NCBI GenBank assembly: GCA_039583875.1
Contig: CM077164.1
Span: 71,021,628 to 71,085,627 of the forward strand
Origin: Platanthera guangdongensis
Lineage: Eukaryota > Streptophyta > Magnoliopsida > Asparagales > Orchidaceae
DNA: 64,000 bases
Reading direction: 5' to 3'
The notes under the pieces: generated by a model
What the model saw: the letters and a program-made list of their open reading frames with translations, nothing else
The model's database searches: none
What the model was told of the DNA's origin: nothing
Shown here: positions 1-11,020 of the stretch, one piece after another
Position numbering within the stretch: the first letter of the stretch is position 1
Layout of the letters: each line of letters opens with the position of its first letter
Program-made: the position numbers and the translations under genes

Positions 1-1995
1 GACAAAAGAGCACAAAACATTATAGTAAGTGCTATAGATGATGCCACATTTTAGAATCTGGTGCACTGTAAAACCTCCAAGGAAATGTGGGACACCATAA
101 TTGTCTACATGGAGGGAACAGAAGAAGTCAGAGAGGACCGGAAATCTATGCTGAATCAAGAGTATGAGAGCTTTAGACAAGCCAAGACTGACAGCATAGC
201 TGAATGTTACAAGAAGTTCTTCAGGATTGTTAATGAGCTGATGACCTATGGAAGAGTCTTCAGCACATATGAACTGAATGACAAGTTTCTCAGGTCACTA
301 ACAAAGGAATGGGACATAAAGATATGTGCCATCAGAGAAGTGGTTAAGCATGCTGATACACCTCCACCCACTTTATTTGGAAAGCTGCTATCATATAAAA
401 TGCAGCACCCTGCCAGAAAAGAGGAGCAGAAAAACAATAAGCTTGAATACAAAGAAAGGTCTGTAGCCTTCAAGGCTGAAGGCACAAGAAAGGGTTGGAA
501 AAGATCTTCTTCTCCACCCAGAAGGAGTGCTAAGGCTGAAGAAGAAAATCTTGACAATAACACATCAGATAGCCACAACTCTGATGAGGACTTTACTTCC
601 TTTACAAGGCAATTCCAAAGGTTCATGAAAAAGAAGAAATGGAGAACCAATCCATCAATATCTTTTTCTAAGGACGAGTATTACAAGAAAAAGAAGACTC
701 CCAAGGAGGACAAGTATGCATCAAAACCTAGTAAACAAATTAATACTAAGATTGTGTATTATTGTTGCAACAGGCCTGGACATGTCATAGCTAACTGTCC
801 AGACAAGAGGATTGAATCTAAAGATAAGAAGAAGCATTAAGTGAAAGGAAATAAGGAGAAATCCCTTGTTGCTCAGAAGCAGAAGAGTTGGACAGACTCT
901 TCATCTTCAAGATCAGGAGATGAAGATAATGCAGAAGCATATGTTGGGCTAATCTCAACAGAAGAGGATTCTAGGGAACTAGAATTTCTACAAATGCTGG
1001 ACTCCAAAAATGGAGTAGAAGATTTTTGCTATAGAGGGCTGATGGCTCTATCAGAAAATGATCAGTGCCAGGATCAGCCTAGTCCTAGTAAGGTATACAG
1101 TTTTCCCTCAGCTTCAGATTACTGCACTGCATCAGATTCAGAAACTTCTGCATCAAGAGATGTGGATGGTTCTGAATCAGAGGGGGATGTGCATCAACTC
1201 ATTAATGAGTATGGTGGATTGCTGCAAGCTCTGAAGAGGAGCAAGTTTCTTGTCAAGGAGCAGGCCAAGGAGATTGAGTCTCTAAAGCAGGTTGCATTAG
1301 ATTTAGCCATGTTGATAGATTCAAAACTGAAGGAGATTGCCAAACTGAAAAACATTACTGTTATTCAGATGGGCATAATCTCTTTCAAGGAGAATCACAT
1401 CAAGAAACTAGAGGCAAAACTTCAGCAAGAAAGAGAGTTAGTGGCTAAATTCTCTAAACCAAAATCAGTCTTGCCCTTAATATATAATTTCATTTCTCAT
1501 AAATGGAAGACTGGTTTAGGTTTCAAGGGTAGAACGAGGGCCACCAATTTTCATATAAAAGGTAAGGCCCCAGCTCATCCACTAGCTTCTAAGCCCCCTA
1601 TTTTCTTTAGGAAAGTGATGCAACCAACAAACAGGTATGATCATGATAGTACTCATGGTCACTGTGAGGATGAAGGTCTCATGGGCAAGGGTGCAAATGC
1701 CCATAGATCACACTATAGGCAAGCCCATTAGGTTCAAGAGGAAGTCTTGGGGTTTATTGCTCCAGCACCTACACTCAACAGAACTGCTGGCAACAAAGTA
1801 GTAAAGTCTGTACCTAAGAGGAGGTATAATAGGTTTGAGTGTTGGTGCTGTGGCAAAGTGGGCCATTTTGCCAGGGATTGTAGGTTCAACACAAGTGTCA
1901 AAACCAAGAGTAGTTTACCTGTCAGAACAGCTGCAGGATTTCAACCTAACAATGACCTAGGACCCAATAACAATTTGGGTTCTAAGTGTAAGTGA
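1..1995 (+). pseudogene. gag: Element A gag (capsid/nucleocapsid), broken
   Basis: Gag would form the cytoplasmic virus-like particle and package element RNA. One frame runs through the segment with in-frame stops at 58-60, 838-840 and 1729-1731. The first is where a conserved Trp is expected, so TGG to TAG is likely. The N-terminal part resembles copia-type gag (UBN2 family), with the motif TSKEMWDT near 80-105. A zinc knuckle near 755-800 has lost its first Cys (YYCC where CxxC is expected), and a second, complete CCHC knuckle (CWCCGKVGHFARDC) lies near 1838-1880. Between them is a ~100-residue coiled coil (about 1195-1470) typical of long Sirevirus gags. The family match is clear; start and 5' end are outside the window. 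Confidence 0.85.
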
Positions 1996-2012
1996 TTCTG
2001 TATTTGATGCAG
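1988..2012 (+). promoter_or_regulatory. Splice-like sites at the A gag-pol junction
   Basis: The perfect donor-like word GTAAGTG at 1988 is followed by TATTTGATGCAG, after which the protease frame begins at 2013 (GTGAATCC). The same acceptor-like word sits at the same place in B (7567) and D (46667). The 25-nt distance is too short for a plant intron, so any use would need another donor. This is speculative for A because the copy is decayed. Confidence 0.25.
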
Positions 2013-2483
2013 GTGAATCCAAGTGACCATACCCCTATATGGTACTTGGATAGTGGATGTTCCATACACATGACTGGAATAAGGAGAATGTTGAGGGACT
2101 ATGTACCCATAGATAATGGACCTAAAGTAATCTTTGGTGGATCAGAAAAAGGAATTATCAAAGGATTTGGTAACATTTTTAGTGATTCGATTACTGTCAC
2201 TAAAGTGGCTTATGTGAAGGGTCTAAAACATAACCTGATCAGCATAAGTCAACTTAGTGATCTAGGTTATGACATCTCCTTTCTCAAAGGGGAGTGTCAA
2301 ATAAGAAGGTCAAGTAATCAAGAGATTATTTTGACTAGCACTAGGAAAGGGAATGTATATTGTCTTAACCTAGATTGTGAGTTTGACAACGCACACATAT
2401 GTCTAGTTGCAGGAGAAAAAGCTTCACTACGTGTCAAATGGCACAAGAGGCTTGCTCATATGAACTATAAGTCAATTGGATAG
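1992..2483 (+). pseudogene. pol: Element A protease and pre-integrase domain, broken
   Basis: This is the N-terminal part of pol, in a different frame from gag. The aspartic protease motif WYLDSGCSIHMTG lies near 2040-2080 and keeps the catalytic Asp-Ser-Gly. The segment then follows the copia pattern VKGLKHNLISISQL (about 2215-2255) and the GAG-pre-integrase motif WHKRLAHMN (about 2440-2468), ending at a TAG at 2481-2483. The protease would process the Gag-Pol polyprotein. Conserved motifs make the identification firm; the frameshift from gag and the stop make it nonfunctional. Confidence 0.85.
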
Positions 2484-2492
2484 CTGTTTAGC

Positions 2493-3672
2493 ATGGGGTT
2501 AGAGAGGAATGGTCCTCAAGTCAAGTGCATTAAAGAGGGTGTGTGTTCAGCTTTCCAAAAGGGCAAACAGACTAAGTCCTCTTTCTATGCACTTGATATC
2601 AAAGATTCAATGAGATGTTTATATCTCTTACATATGGATTTGTTTGGTCCTATGCCAGTTCATAGTCTTGGTGGGAAAATATACACACTAGTTATTGTGG
2701 ATGACTATTCTAAATACACATGAGTTTTCTTCTTGAGGCAGAAATCTAAAAACCCAACTGTTTTCCAGACTTTTGTTAGACAAATTCAGAATGAATATAA
2801 CAGTTCTGTGGTCAAAATCAGAAGTGATCATGGAACTGAATTTCATTCTGAATGTATGACAAAGTTCTGTGATGAATTTGGGATTCATCAGGAATTCTCC
2901 TTACCTAGAACTCCTCAACAAAATGGAGTTGCTGAAAGAAAGTATAGGACTCTAATTGAGGCAAGTAGAACACTACTTAGTGTCACTACTCTCCCAGAGT
3001 ACTTCTGGGCTGAGGCAGTAAATACTACATGTCATGTTCTCAATAGAGCCTCCATCAATAAGAAACATAAGATGACTCCCTATCAGATTTTCAAAGGCAG
3101 AAAACCAAACATTTCCTAGTTTAGAATCTTTGGTAGCAAGTGTTATGTTTTAGTTAATGGCAAGTACTACCAAACAAAGTTTGTTGTTAAGTCCCTAGAA
3201 GGGATATTTGTTGGGTACAACAATAATAGTAGGGCATACAGAATCTACAACTTAACTACCCAAGTTGCAGAGGAATCTGTTCATGTTGTATTTGATGAGT
3301 CTAAGTTGATTAACAATGAATTGTCTAGTTCTTCAGTTAGTTCTACATGTTTAACATACATGCTGGACAAGCTGACCATCAATGAAGAAGTACCTACTAG
3401 GATGGATGAAGATAAAGATGCTTGATGTCCAGGGGGAGAAAAAGTCTCACTGGATGAAGAATATAATGAGGAGCATCAGGTTGAGGAAAATGAAGAAGGC
3501 CATGAGGTTGATAGATTTCCTCCAGCAAGAAGACACTTGAAGGATCATCCAGCACACCAAATTATTGGTGATGCAAGTCGAGGTGTTATCACAAGAAGCA
3601 AAAGTATGAACTCAGTCCTACGTTCTAGCTTCTTGTCACAAATAGAACCCAGAAAGTTTGAAGAAGCAATGT
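2493..3672 (+). pseudogene. pol: Element A integrase and linker, cut by element B
   Basis: This is the copia integrase core. The catalytic acids can be placed as D in HMDLFGP (about 2630-2650), D in RSDHGTEF (about 2820-2840) and E in NGVAERK (about 2925-2942). An in-frame TGA at 2721-2723 (YSKYT then VFFLRQ) and a TAG at 3117-3119 interrupt it. The C-terminal part continues to about 3310 without its own long ORF, then an acidic linker leads to SQIEPRKFEEAM, the usual start of the reverse transcriptase domain, where element B is inserted. The rest of the domain is at 23893. Confidence 0.85.
3668..3672. repeat. Target-site duplication of element B (left copy CAATG)
   Basis: CAATG immediately precedes the first LTR of B (TGTTGG at 3673) and recurs at 23888-23892 just after the last LTR base (...TTTCA). 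Five bases is the usual copia duplication length. Removing B and one copy restores an uninterrupted reverse transcriptase frame in A. Confidence 0.95.
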
Positions 3673-3856
3673 GTTGGATCCCTAGTTGATTTGGGCTAGG
3701 TTCACTAGATTAGGATGTGACCCAACATGTATAGCCAGGGTCAATTTTGTGTCCTAGAGTGTAGGCCAAGTCCTTAGAGTCAACATCAGATGGACCAGCC
3801 ATCCTCCAGACTATCAGAGATCTCAAGACTTAGAAGATATTCAGACTAAGTAAAAT

Positions 3857-4270
3857 GAGTTCGACATTCGTCGAACTCAGGTCGACGAAAGGGGTTCTGA
3901 TCTCGATGATCTTGAGACATTTCTTTGTGCTGAGCTTGACGATCTTTGTTCTTTGTTCGACGAAGACTGAGATACTTCAACAAGCTAATGTCAGGATAAC
4001 TCCAGAATTTTTCTAAGTCCAGCTTCAAGCTTTGGTCGACGAACAAGAATCTGAGCTCGACGAACTTGGACCTCAAGTTCACAACTTCTCTGCTCGACAA
4101 TATAGGATCTCAGCTCAACGAATGAAGATTGTCAGTTCGACGAAGATTGAAGCTGAATTGACAAAATTTCCTTGAAGACAAATTATTATTGTCTGGTTGA
4201 CGAACTCATCAGCGCAGCTCGACGAACTGGTAACTCAGCTCGATGATTCCTGTTCTTCGTTCGACGATTC
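3857..4270. repeat. TCGACGA/TCGTCGA motif array in B 5' LTR
   Basis: About a dozen copies of TCGACGAAC or its complement GTTCGTCGA, some with one CpG changed to TpG or CpA, are spaced 20-60 bp apart upstream of the TATA box. The matching array in the 3' LTR is at about 22450-22860. The word also recurs inside B at 7100-7345 and 10763-11020. Confidence 0.8.
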
Positions 4271-5092
4271 CAGACTAGGTCTTCACCAGTTTTCTCGTCC
4301 GTTTTCTTGACGATGATTCCTAAGCAATTAATGCCAGATCTTCTCGAAATGTTACCGTTAGAACGCGCATTAATCATGGATCATTACATGTCATTTTTCC
4401 ATGCGACAGTTAGGGAAATCATTGATTGTCGCTTCCTTCCCAGGCCGATTGCATTTACTACTAAAGGTTTCAATTTTCGGTTGTTCCTCAGTCAGTCAAC
4501 AAGTGAGAAAACAAAGGCAGATCAAGAACTACTACACAGAGATAAGCAGTCAGATAGACACAGAACATTCAAGAACAATCTTACAGAAATCTAAAGCTTT
4601 CATACTGCAATCAGCCTAAACTAGAGAACATCAAGAAGAAGACGAACATTCAATCACTATCAAGAGTCTTCTTCCTTCAATTCTCAGGACAACTTCAGAG
4701 GGACAACAAAACTCTATCTGTCAAAGAAGTTCCTGAAGCAATCTCTGGTCCAGGCACTCAAGCTTTTGAAGAACTGTCACCCTGAAGCAGTGCTCCAGAT
4801 TTCCCGATCCCTTCAAGATCTCAGGAGGAGAAATCTGCTAACATCAATCCACAAGTCTTCTTAGTTGTCATTGAGAAAGAGAAGACCTCATCACACCCTT
4901 TTCCATCCTCTGTACAGGGTTTTAATTCCCTTCAAAATTATTCGTGGTTACAAGTCTCCTACCAAAAGACTTGAGGTTTTGGTTTTTGAGCACCTGAACA
5001 AAAGCTCATTGGTATCAGGCACCTGATCAAAAAACCTGAGTGGATTCCTACTAGGGTGGTAGAAGAGTGGATGTACCCAGGTTGGGGAACCA

Positions 5093-5100
5093 CTATAAAG
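5093..5100 (+). promoter_or_regulatory. TATA box of B 5' LTR
   Basis: CTATAAAG follows GGGGAACCA. The same box is at 23681-23688 in the 3' LTR. It lies ~190 bp before the LTR end, a plausible site for transcription of the element RNA. Confidence 0.7.
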
Positions 5101-5286
5101 TTCTTGTGTCATCTGGTTGCCCTTTTTCTTCTGTTTTGGCTGTGTTGTTCTGTGATTTATTAGGTTGCTGAGCTTATCTCTTTATTTGTTAAACTGTTCA
5201 CATAGGATTCAAAAGTTTGTAGTGAGATCAATACTCTATTCACCCCCCCCCTCTAGTGTATTTCAGATCTAACTTGCACTTTCAAT

Positions 5287-5298
5287 TGGTATCAGAGG
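5287..5298 (+). promoter_or_regulatory. Element B primer-binding site (tRNA-Met type)
   Basis: TGGTATCAGAGG begins three bases after the LTR ends and matches the complement of the initiator tRNA-Met 3' end (TGGTATCAGAGC) used by most plant copia elements. It would prime minus-strand DNA synthesis. Confidence 0.9.
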
Positions 5299-5425
5299 GA
5301 GGTTGGTTAAAATACCACACCTTAAGAGGTTAATTGGTTGCACAGGCTAACACCTGAACCATAAAGATCCCTCTTGTTAGATCTAATTGTTTTGTTTTTG
5401 TTATTAGATTTATTTCTTAACAGAC

Positions 5426-7555
5426 ATGGCTCAAAACAAATATTATGCAAGCATCAGACCTCCAGTATGCAATCTTAACAAGTTTTCCATCTAGAAGGCA
5501 AGAATCAAATTATACATGAACTCTATTGATGAAGATATTTTTGCCTCTATTTTGACAGGAGTACCTCCCGCACCTACAACTTCTACAAGCACCTCCACCA
5601 ACATGACTGCAGTACCTCCTCCAGAAAACAATGATGCTTACAAGAAAGCCAAAATTGCAAATGCAAAGGCAATGAATATCTTAGCTCAAACTATGTTTGA
5701 TGACATATTTCAGAAGGTGGCTGAGTGCACCTCAGCCAAGGCCATTTGGGATTCCCTCAACCAAATGGTAGCTGGCTCAGCAGATGAAAGAAAAGATAGG
5801 AGATCAAACCTCATATCCTTGTATGAGAATTTCAAGAAAGATGAGGCTGAATCAGTGGCTAAAATGTACAACAGGTTGAGCTCAATCATTAATGAGCTCA
5901 AAACCTTGGATAAAGACATCACCCTTACAGAGGTGAATGATAAGATCTTGATGTGCTTCCCTAGCTCTTGGGATTCAAGAATCTGGCTTATCAAAGAAGC
6001 CAGAAGCCTAAATGAGATATCAACTGAATCTATGGTAGGCAAATTAAAATCCTATGAGCAGTTGATAAAATCAAGAGAAGCAGCTGAATAGAAAGCAACA
6101 ACTCCAGTGAGAAAGGATCACAGTATAGCCTTCAAAGCATCTGAGGAAAGTGAGACCTCAACATCAAATGAAGAACTCATGAGCCTGTTTGCAAAAAGAT
6201 TCTATAAGATGGCTAGAAAGGATTTCACAAGGAAATCATCCAGGCAGGATGATAAGCCCAGATTTGACAAGACACCAACCAAGGAGGTTGTGTGCTTTGG
6301 ATGCAGAAAGCCTGGACATTATATCTCAGAATGTCCAGAAAATCAGAAGAAGGAGAAAAGCAAAGAAAAGGACTCCAGAAGAAAACACAGTAGCAGACCC
6401 TCCTCAAGCAAGTACAAAAAGAAAGACAAGGGCTTTGTTGCTGAAATATGGAGTGATACTGAAGAAGAATCATCTTCCTCCAGCTCAAGTGAAGAAGAGG
6501 AAGAAGCAAGATCCAAGGAGGTTTGCCTTATGGCAATTGATGCCTCCAGGAGCAATTCTGGATCAGAAGGAGAATCTGAAGATGAAGCAGCCTCAAACTC
6601 AGAGGCAGATCAGGTTCTTTCAAGCTTTGATTTCAATTCTGATTTATTTAAAACTGAATTTAAAACCATGTGTTTAGATTTAATTAATTCAAAAAAAGAA
6701 ATAAACTCTTAGAGAAAGACTAGGAAATCTTGAATCTGTCAACTCAGAAAATATTAAACTACAAGATCAACTAACTCTAGCAAATGAACAGATAATTTAA
6801 TTAAAATCTGATTTATGTGTGGCCAAACAACTTGAGCAATCTCTCAATGGGAGAAGTCTCAAGCTGATGGACATAACAAGCACAGTAAATGCCAGATTAA
6901 ATGGCAAGCTGGGCTTGTGTGCATCATCAGGTTTACCCCCCATAATTAAGAAAAATATTCTTACAACACCCATTAAATTTATTTCTGCCAAGGGAAAAGA
7001 AAATATAATAGACAAACCAATGTCAGCAAACAACCCAAAACCCATAGACAAGAGAAATAAAAATCAGAAAACAGCTAATAAAAACAAGGTTCAGCAGCAT
7101 TTGTCGAACTCAGATCGACGAAATGTGGCCAGTTCGTCGACCCCAGATCGACGAACACTGAACGCAAACTTCAGTTATAACAATTTTTCTAACTGCGATC
7201 GAAGAACTTTGTATATTTCTTTGAGCAGAGGTCGACAAACTTGGGGCGCAAAAAATGACTACTGTCATTCTTTGAGCAGAGATCGACGATCTCAGCCCTA
7301 TTCGTCGAACTCTGGTCGATGAACTTACAGAAATTCGTCGAACCCAAAAGGACCAAACTTAAATCATTTCTCTTACAGAAATTCTAAGTCAGCTAACAAA
7401 TCATTCAATCCAGTAGCTGATTGGGTTATTCCACCTAGGAGATATCACCCCCTTAGGTTATAAATCTCAACCTACCTTATCAGTTATTTCCAGCTTTTCA
7501 TTTCAACCAAATAAAGGACCCAAGGTAACCTGGGTCAAGAACAATTGAGTTTTGT
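5426..7555 (+). pseudogene. gag: Element B gag, broken
   Basis: The start is the first ATG after the primer site (MAQNKYYAS). Codon 23 is TAG where Trp is expected (FSI-stop-KAR). After it the gag domain is open to 6091, interrupted by another TAG, and resumes in the same polyprotein at 6107-6712. A complete CCHC zinc knuckle (CFGCRKPGHYISEC) lies near 6292-6334, followed by Lys-rich and acidic Ser-rich stretches. A frameshift near 6713 leads to 6819-7322, which holds the TCGACGA array and reads as repeated DRR tripeptides. The gag frame ends GPKVTWVKNN-stop at about 7555. Gag would build the particle and bind element RNA. Confidence 0.85.
7100..7345. repeat. TCGACGA motif array inside B coding region
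   Basis: Eight or so copies of GATCGACGA or GTTCGTCGA occur between the zinc-knuckle part of gag and the protease. They are translated as repeated SDRR, PDRR and RDRR tetrapeptides. The same array occupies the same position in D (46205-46450), so it is a family feature and not a chance insertion. Confidence 0.75.
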
Positions 7556-7567
7556 TTTTCATTACAG
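7525..7567 (+). promoter_or_regulatory. Intron-like segment at the B gag-pol junction
   Basis: GACCCAAG is followed by GTAACC (donor-like) and, 43 nt on, by TTTTTCATTACAG (acceptor-like). Removing it would fuse gag to the protease frame in phase. The same sites in D are 39 nt apart, also in phase. The length is below the usual minimum for plant introns, so use as an intron is doubtful, although the acceptor context is good. Confidence 0.3.
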
Positions 7568-10500
7568 GTACAGGTGAAGAGCTATCCAACGGTGAGTCAG
7601 ACCTGGAACTTGGACAGTGGTTGCTCCAAGCATATGACAAGCAGCAAGGCTAATCTATCCTATTACAAGTCCAAGCTAGGACCAAAGGTGATTTTTGGTG
7701 ATTCAAACAGTGGCCAGTCTGAAGGATATGGAGCATTAAAGATTGGAACAGTTACATTCAAGAGAGTAACATATGTAAGAGGACTCAAACATAACCTAAT
7801 ATTCATAAGCCAATTATGTGATGAAGGTTATCAGGTACACTTTAACTATACCTCTTGTTCTATTATTAATAATGAAAACCAAACTGTTTTAATTGGAATT
7901 AGACAAGGCAACATATATCTAGTAGACTTTATTTCTGCCAAAACTGATGTTTGTTTACTCAATATCACTAGTAACCAAAATGAGTTGTGGCATAAAAGGT
8001 TAGGGCATGTAAACCTTAAGAATATAGCTAGGTTATCTAAAGACAACCTTGTTAGAGGCTTACCTTCTGGCCCCTACAAGAAGGAAAACCTTTGCAGGGC
8101 TTATCAATTAGGCAAGCAAACTAAAACTAGTTTCAAATCCATTAATAAAAGTGATTCACCTAGGATTTTGTATTTGCTTCATGTGGATATATTTGGACCC
8201 ATTGCAGTACATAGCCTAGGAGGGAAGTCTTATACTTTAGTGATTGTTGATGACTTCTGTAGATTCAGTTGGGTAGCCTTTCTAAGAGCTAAGTCAGATA
8301 CATTCAATGTTCTTACAGATTTTCTCAGGACCATACAGATTGAGTTCTCTACTCATGTTGCATTGATCAGAAGTGATCATGGCACAGAGTTTGAGTCTCT
8401 TCTTATGCATGAGTTCTGTGAGAAGGAAGCTATCAGGCAGTGCTTCTCAGCTCTTAGAACTCCCCAACAAAATGGGGTTGCTGAAAGGAAAAATAGGACA
8501 CTCATTGAATCTGCAGGTACATTATTGGCAGATGCTTACATGCCTCTATCCTTTTGGGCAGAAGCTGTAAATACTGCTAACTATGTCCTGAATAGAAGCC
8601 TTATACATAAGCTGAAAAATAAGACCCCCTATGAATTGCTTAAAGGGAAGAAACCTAAAATCACATACTTTAAAGTTTTTGGTTGTATATGTTACATTCA
8701 CACAAATAACAAAAGATACATTAGAAAGTTTAAGGCTAATGCTGAAGAAGAGATTTTTCTAGGAGACTCCCAAGTAAGCAAGGCCTTTAGGGTTTTTAAT
8801 AAATCCACTCTTAAAATTGAAGAGTCAGTCCATATATCTTTTGATGAAGCTAACATGTCTTATAAGGAGAAAGTGATTTCTATCAATAGCTCTTTGCAGG
8901 TTCCACAATTGTGTGAGTCTATGGATGGACTAAACCTTACTCAAGAGGTATCAACCCATCCTTCTCCATAGGTTGCTGAAGACAGTGAAGAAGAAATTCA
9001 AATGGAAGTGGCTGAACTTCCCTCAACAGCTAATAACATTCCTCCAGAGGAATTAATTACAGAAGCTCTTGCTGAACAAACTCTACCAACTGATCTTGTC
9101 ACACTTAGAGATCACCCCAGATCTCAAGTGATTGGAGACATTTCAGTAGGTGTTTAGACAAGGCATCAACTCAACCAAGACTTGATGCATGCCTGTTTTT
9201 TCTCTCAGATTGAACCTCTCACCATCCAGGAAGCTGAGCAAGATCCCCACTGGATCATTGCAATGCAAGAGGAACTAAATCAGTTTGAGAGATGTAGAGT
9301 TTGGGATTTGGTACCAAGACCTCATAACTACCCAGTTATTAAAACAAAATGGGTCTACGGGAACAAACTGGATGCTCAAGGGAATATTGTGAGAAACAAG
9401 TCTAGGCTTGTTACTCAAGGCTACAGGCAAGAGGAAGGAATTGACTATGACCAAACCTTTGCCCCTATTGCAAGGTTAGAGGCCATAAGAATATTCCTTG
9501 CCTATGCAGCTCACAGGAGATTCAAAGTTTTTCAAATGGATGTTAAGAGTGCATTCTTAAATAGAGTGCTTCAAGAAGAGGTTTATGTAGAATAACCTCT
9601 AGGTTTTATCTCTCTAACTCAACCCTCCTTTGTATTTAAATTGCATAAAGCACTCTATGGTTTAAAGCAAGCTCCAAGAGCTTGGTATGAGACCTTAGCA
9701 AGCTTTCTTTTAGAGCATAAATTTATAAGAGGAACCATATATAAAACTCTTTTCACTAGACATCATAAGGACCAAATTTTGTTAGTACAAATATATGTGG
9801 ATGACATCATCTTTGGGTCTACTGATCCCAAATTATGCAGGAGGTTTGCTGACCTCATGCATTCCAAATTTGAGATGAGTAGCATGGGTGAGCTTTCCTA
9901 CTTCCTTGGTCTCCAAGTGAAGCAGCTCCCTGATGGTATCTTCCTCTCCCAAGCTAAGTATATTAAAGAGCTTATTAAGAAGTTTGGGATGGGTGATGCT
10001 TCAGGAATGAAAACACCTATGGCTACCAATGCTGTTGTGGATTCTGATGTAGCAGGGAAACCTGTAAATCAGAAGCATTATAGGGCAATTGTTGGATCCC
10101 TATTATACCTAACAGCTAGCAGACCTGATATCATGTTTGTCACTTGACTTTGTGCTAGGTTCCAAGGAACCCTAAAGAATCTCACCTTATTTTCTTAAAA
10201 AGAATTTTGAGATATATAAAGAGTTGTCCTAATCTAGGACTCTGGTATCCTGCAGAGTCAGAGTTTGAGTTAACTGGATACTCAGATGCTGACTATGCTG
10301 GATGTAGAGTGGACATGAAGAGTATCTCTGGAACTTGCCAGTTCCTGGGTATGAGACTTGTCTCCTGGTTTTGTAAAAAGCAAACATCTGTGTCCACCTC
10401 AACTACAGAAGCAGAATACTTGGCTGCTGGCAGCTGCTGTTCACAAATGTTATGGATACAAAACCAACTCCTAGACTATGGTGTCAACTTAAATAATTTA

Positions 10501-10746
10501 ACATTATTTTGTGATAATACTAGTATTATTACTATAGCACAAAATCCAGTTCACCATAGTAGGACTAAACATATTGAAATAAGACATCATTTCATTAGAG
10601 ATAATGTAGAGAAAAAGAAAATTAACCTAATCCATATTCCTACTGATTTACAGAGAGCAGACATTTTCACCAAACCCTTGGATGAGAAAAATCATCTGTT
10701 CTTTATAAATCAACTAGGAATGATCAATGGAGAAGAGTTAAATTAA
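7568..10746 (+). pseudogene. pol: Element B pol: protease, integrase, RT, RNase H, broken
   Basis: The order is protease (WNLDSGCSKHMTS near 7603), pre-integrase (LWHKRLGHVN, about 7985), integrase with D in HVDIFGP (~8180), D in RSDHGTEF (~8370) and E in NGVAERKNR (~8473), then reverse transcriptase from about 9180 with YVDDIIFG at ~9796, then RNase H with YSDADYAG (~10280) and STTEAEY (~10400). In-frame stops occur at 8969-8971, about 9157, 9593-9595 and 10145-10147. A frameshift between 10147 and 10207 precedes the RNase H part. All catalytic motifs survive, so decay is recent relative to A. The start is set by the frame after the putative acceptor, as the open frame has no early ATG. Confidence 0.9.
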
Positions 10747-10762
10747 TTTCTGTCTGCATTAG

Positions 10763-11020
10763 ACGAATTTTCCAGAGTTCGTCGAAATGAGTTCGATGAA
10801 TTAGGGAAAGTTTGAGAGATTCTCGTCGAACGGAGATCGACGAATTCTCTGTGTGGAAACAATTTTCGTCAACCGGAGATCGACGAACGTTGCTTCAGAA
10901 TATATTTCGTTGAATGGAGTTCGACGAGCTGTTTTCATTTCTTCTGGATGAGATCGACGAATTATTTGTCTATAATTTATTTCATCGACCTCAGTTCGAA
11001 GAACTGTTTCTTTTTCGTGG
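10763..11020 (+). promoter_or_regulatory. Motif array and putative internal promoter upstream of B extra ORF
   Basis: About ten copies of TCGTCGAA/ATCGACGA fill the gap between RNase H and the extra ORF. They are followed by TATA-like words (TATAATTT at 10971 and CTTATATCTAG near 11050), a pyrimidine-rich leader and CAATGGCG at 11141. The same layout, with a different word, occurs in A at 25460-25870. Promoter function is inferred from layout only. Confidence 0.5.

Larger units (their letters stand above)
1..3672 (+). mobile_element. Element A, 5' part: Sirevirus-like Ty1/copia retrotransposon
   Basis: This is the outermost element of the nest. The window opens inside its gag, so the 5' LTR and primer site lie outside. 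The order gag, protease, integrase, then reverse transcriptase after the interruption, is that of Ty1/copia. The long coiled-coil gag tail, the extra ORF after pol and the AATAGGGGGAGAT polypurine tract point to the Sirevirus (Maximus/SIRE) lineage. The element stops abruptly at 3672 where element B begins and resumes at 23893 after the duplicated CAATG. The reading frame crosses the junction: an EEAM motif before it is followed by LDTNWIDAMQEEL after it. Stops in every gene make it a dead copy. Confidence 0.93.
3673..5284 (+). repeat. Element B 5' LTR
   Basis: It starts TGTTGGAT and ends CTTTCA, and matches 22264-23887 along its whole length. It holds an array of TCGACGA/TCGTCGA words at about 3857-4270, a TATA box (CTATAAAG) at 5093 and a run of nine C at about 5242 near the 3' end. 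The ORFs that can be drawn through it are not supported as genes. Confidence 0.95.
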
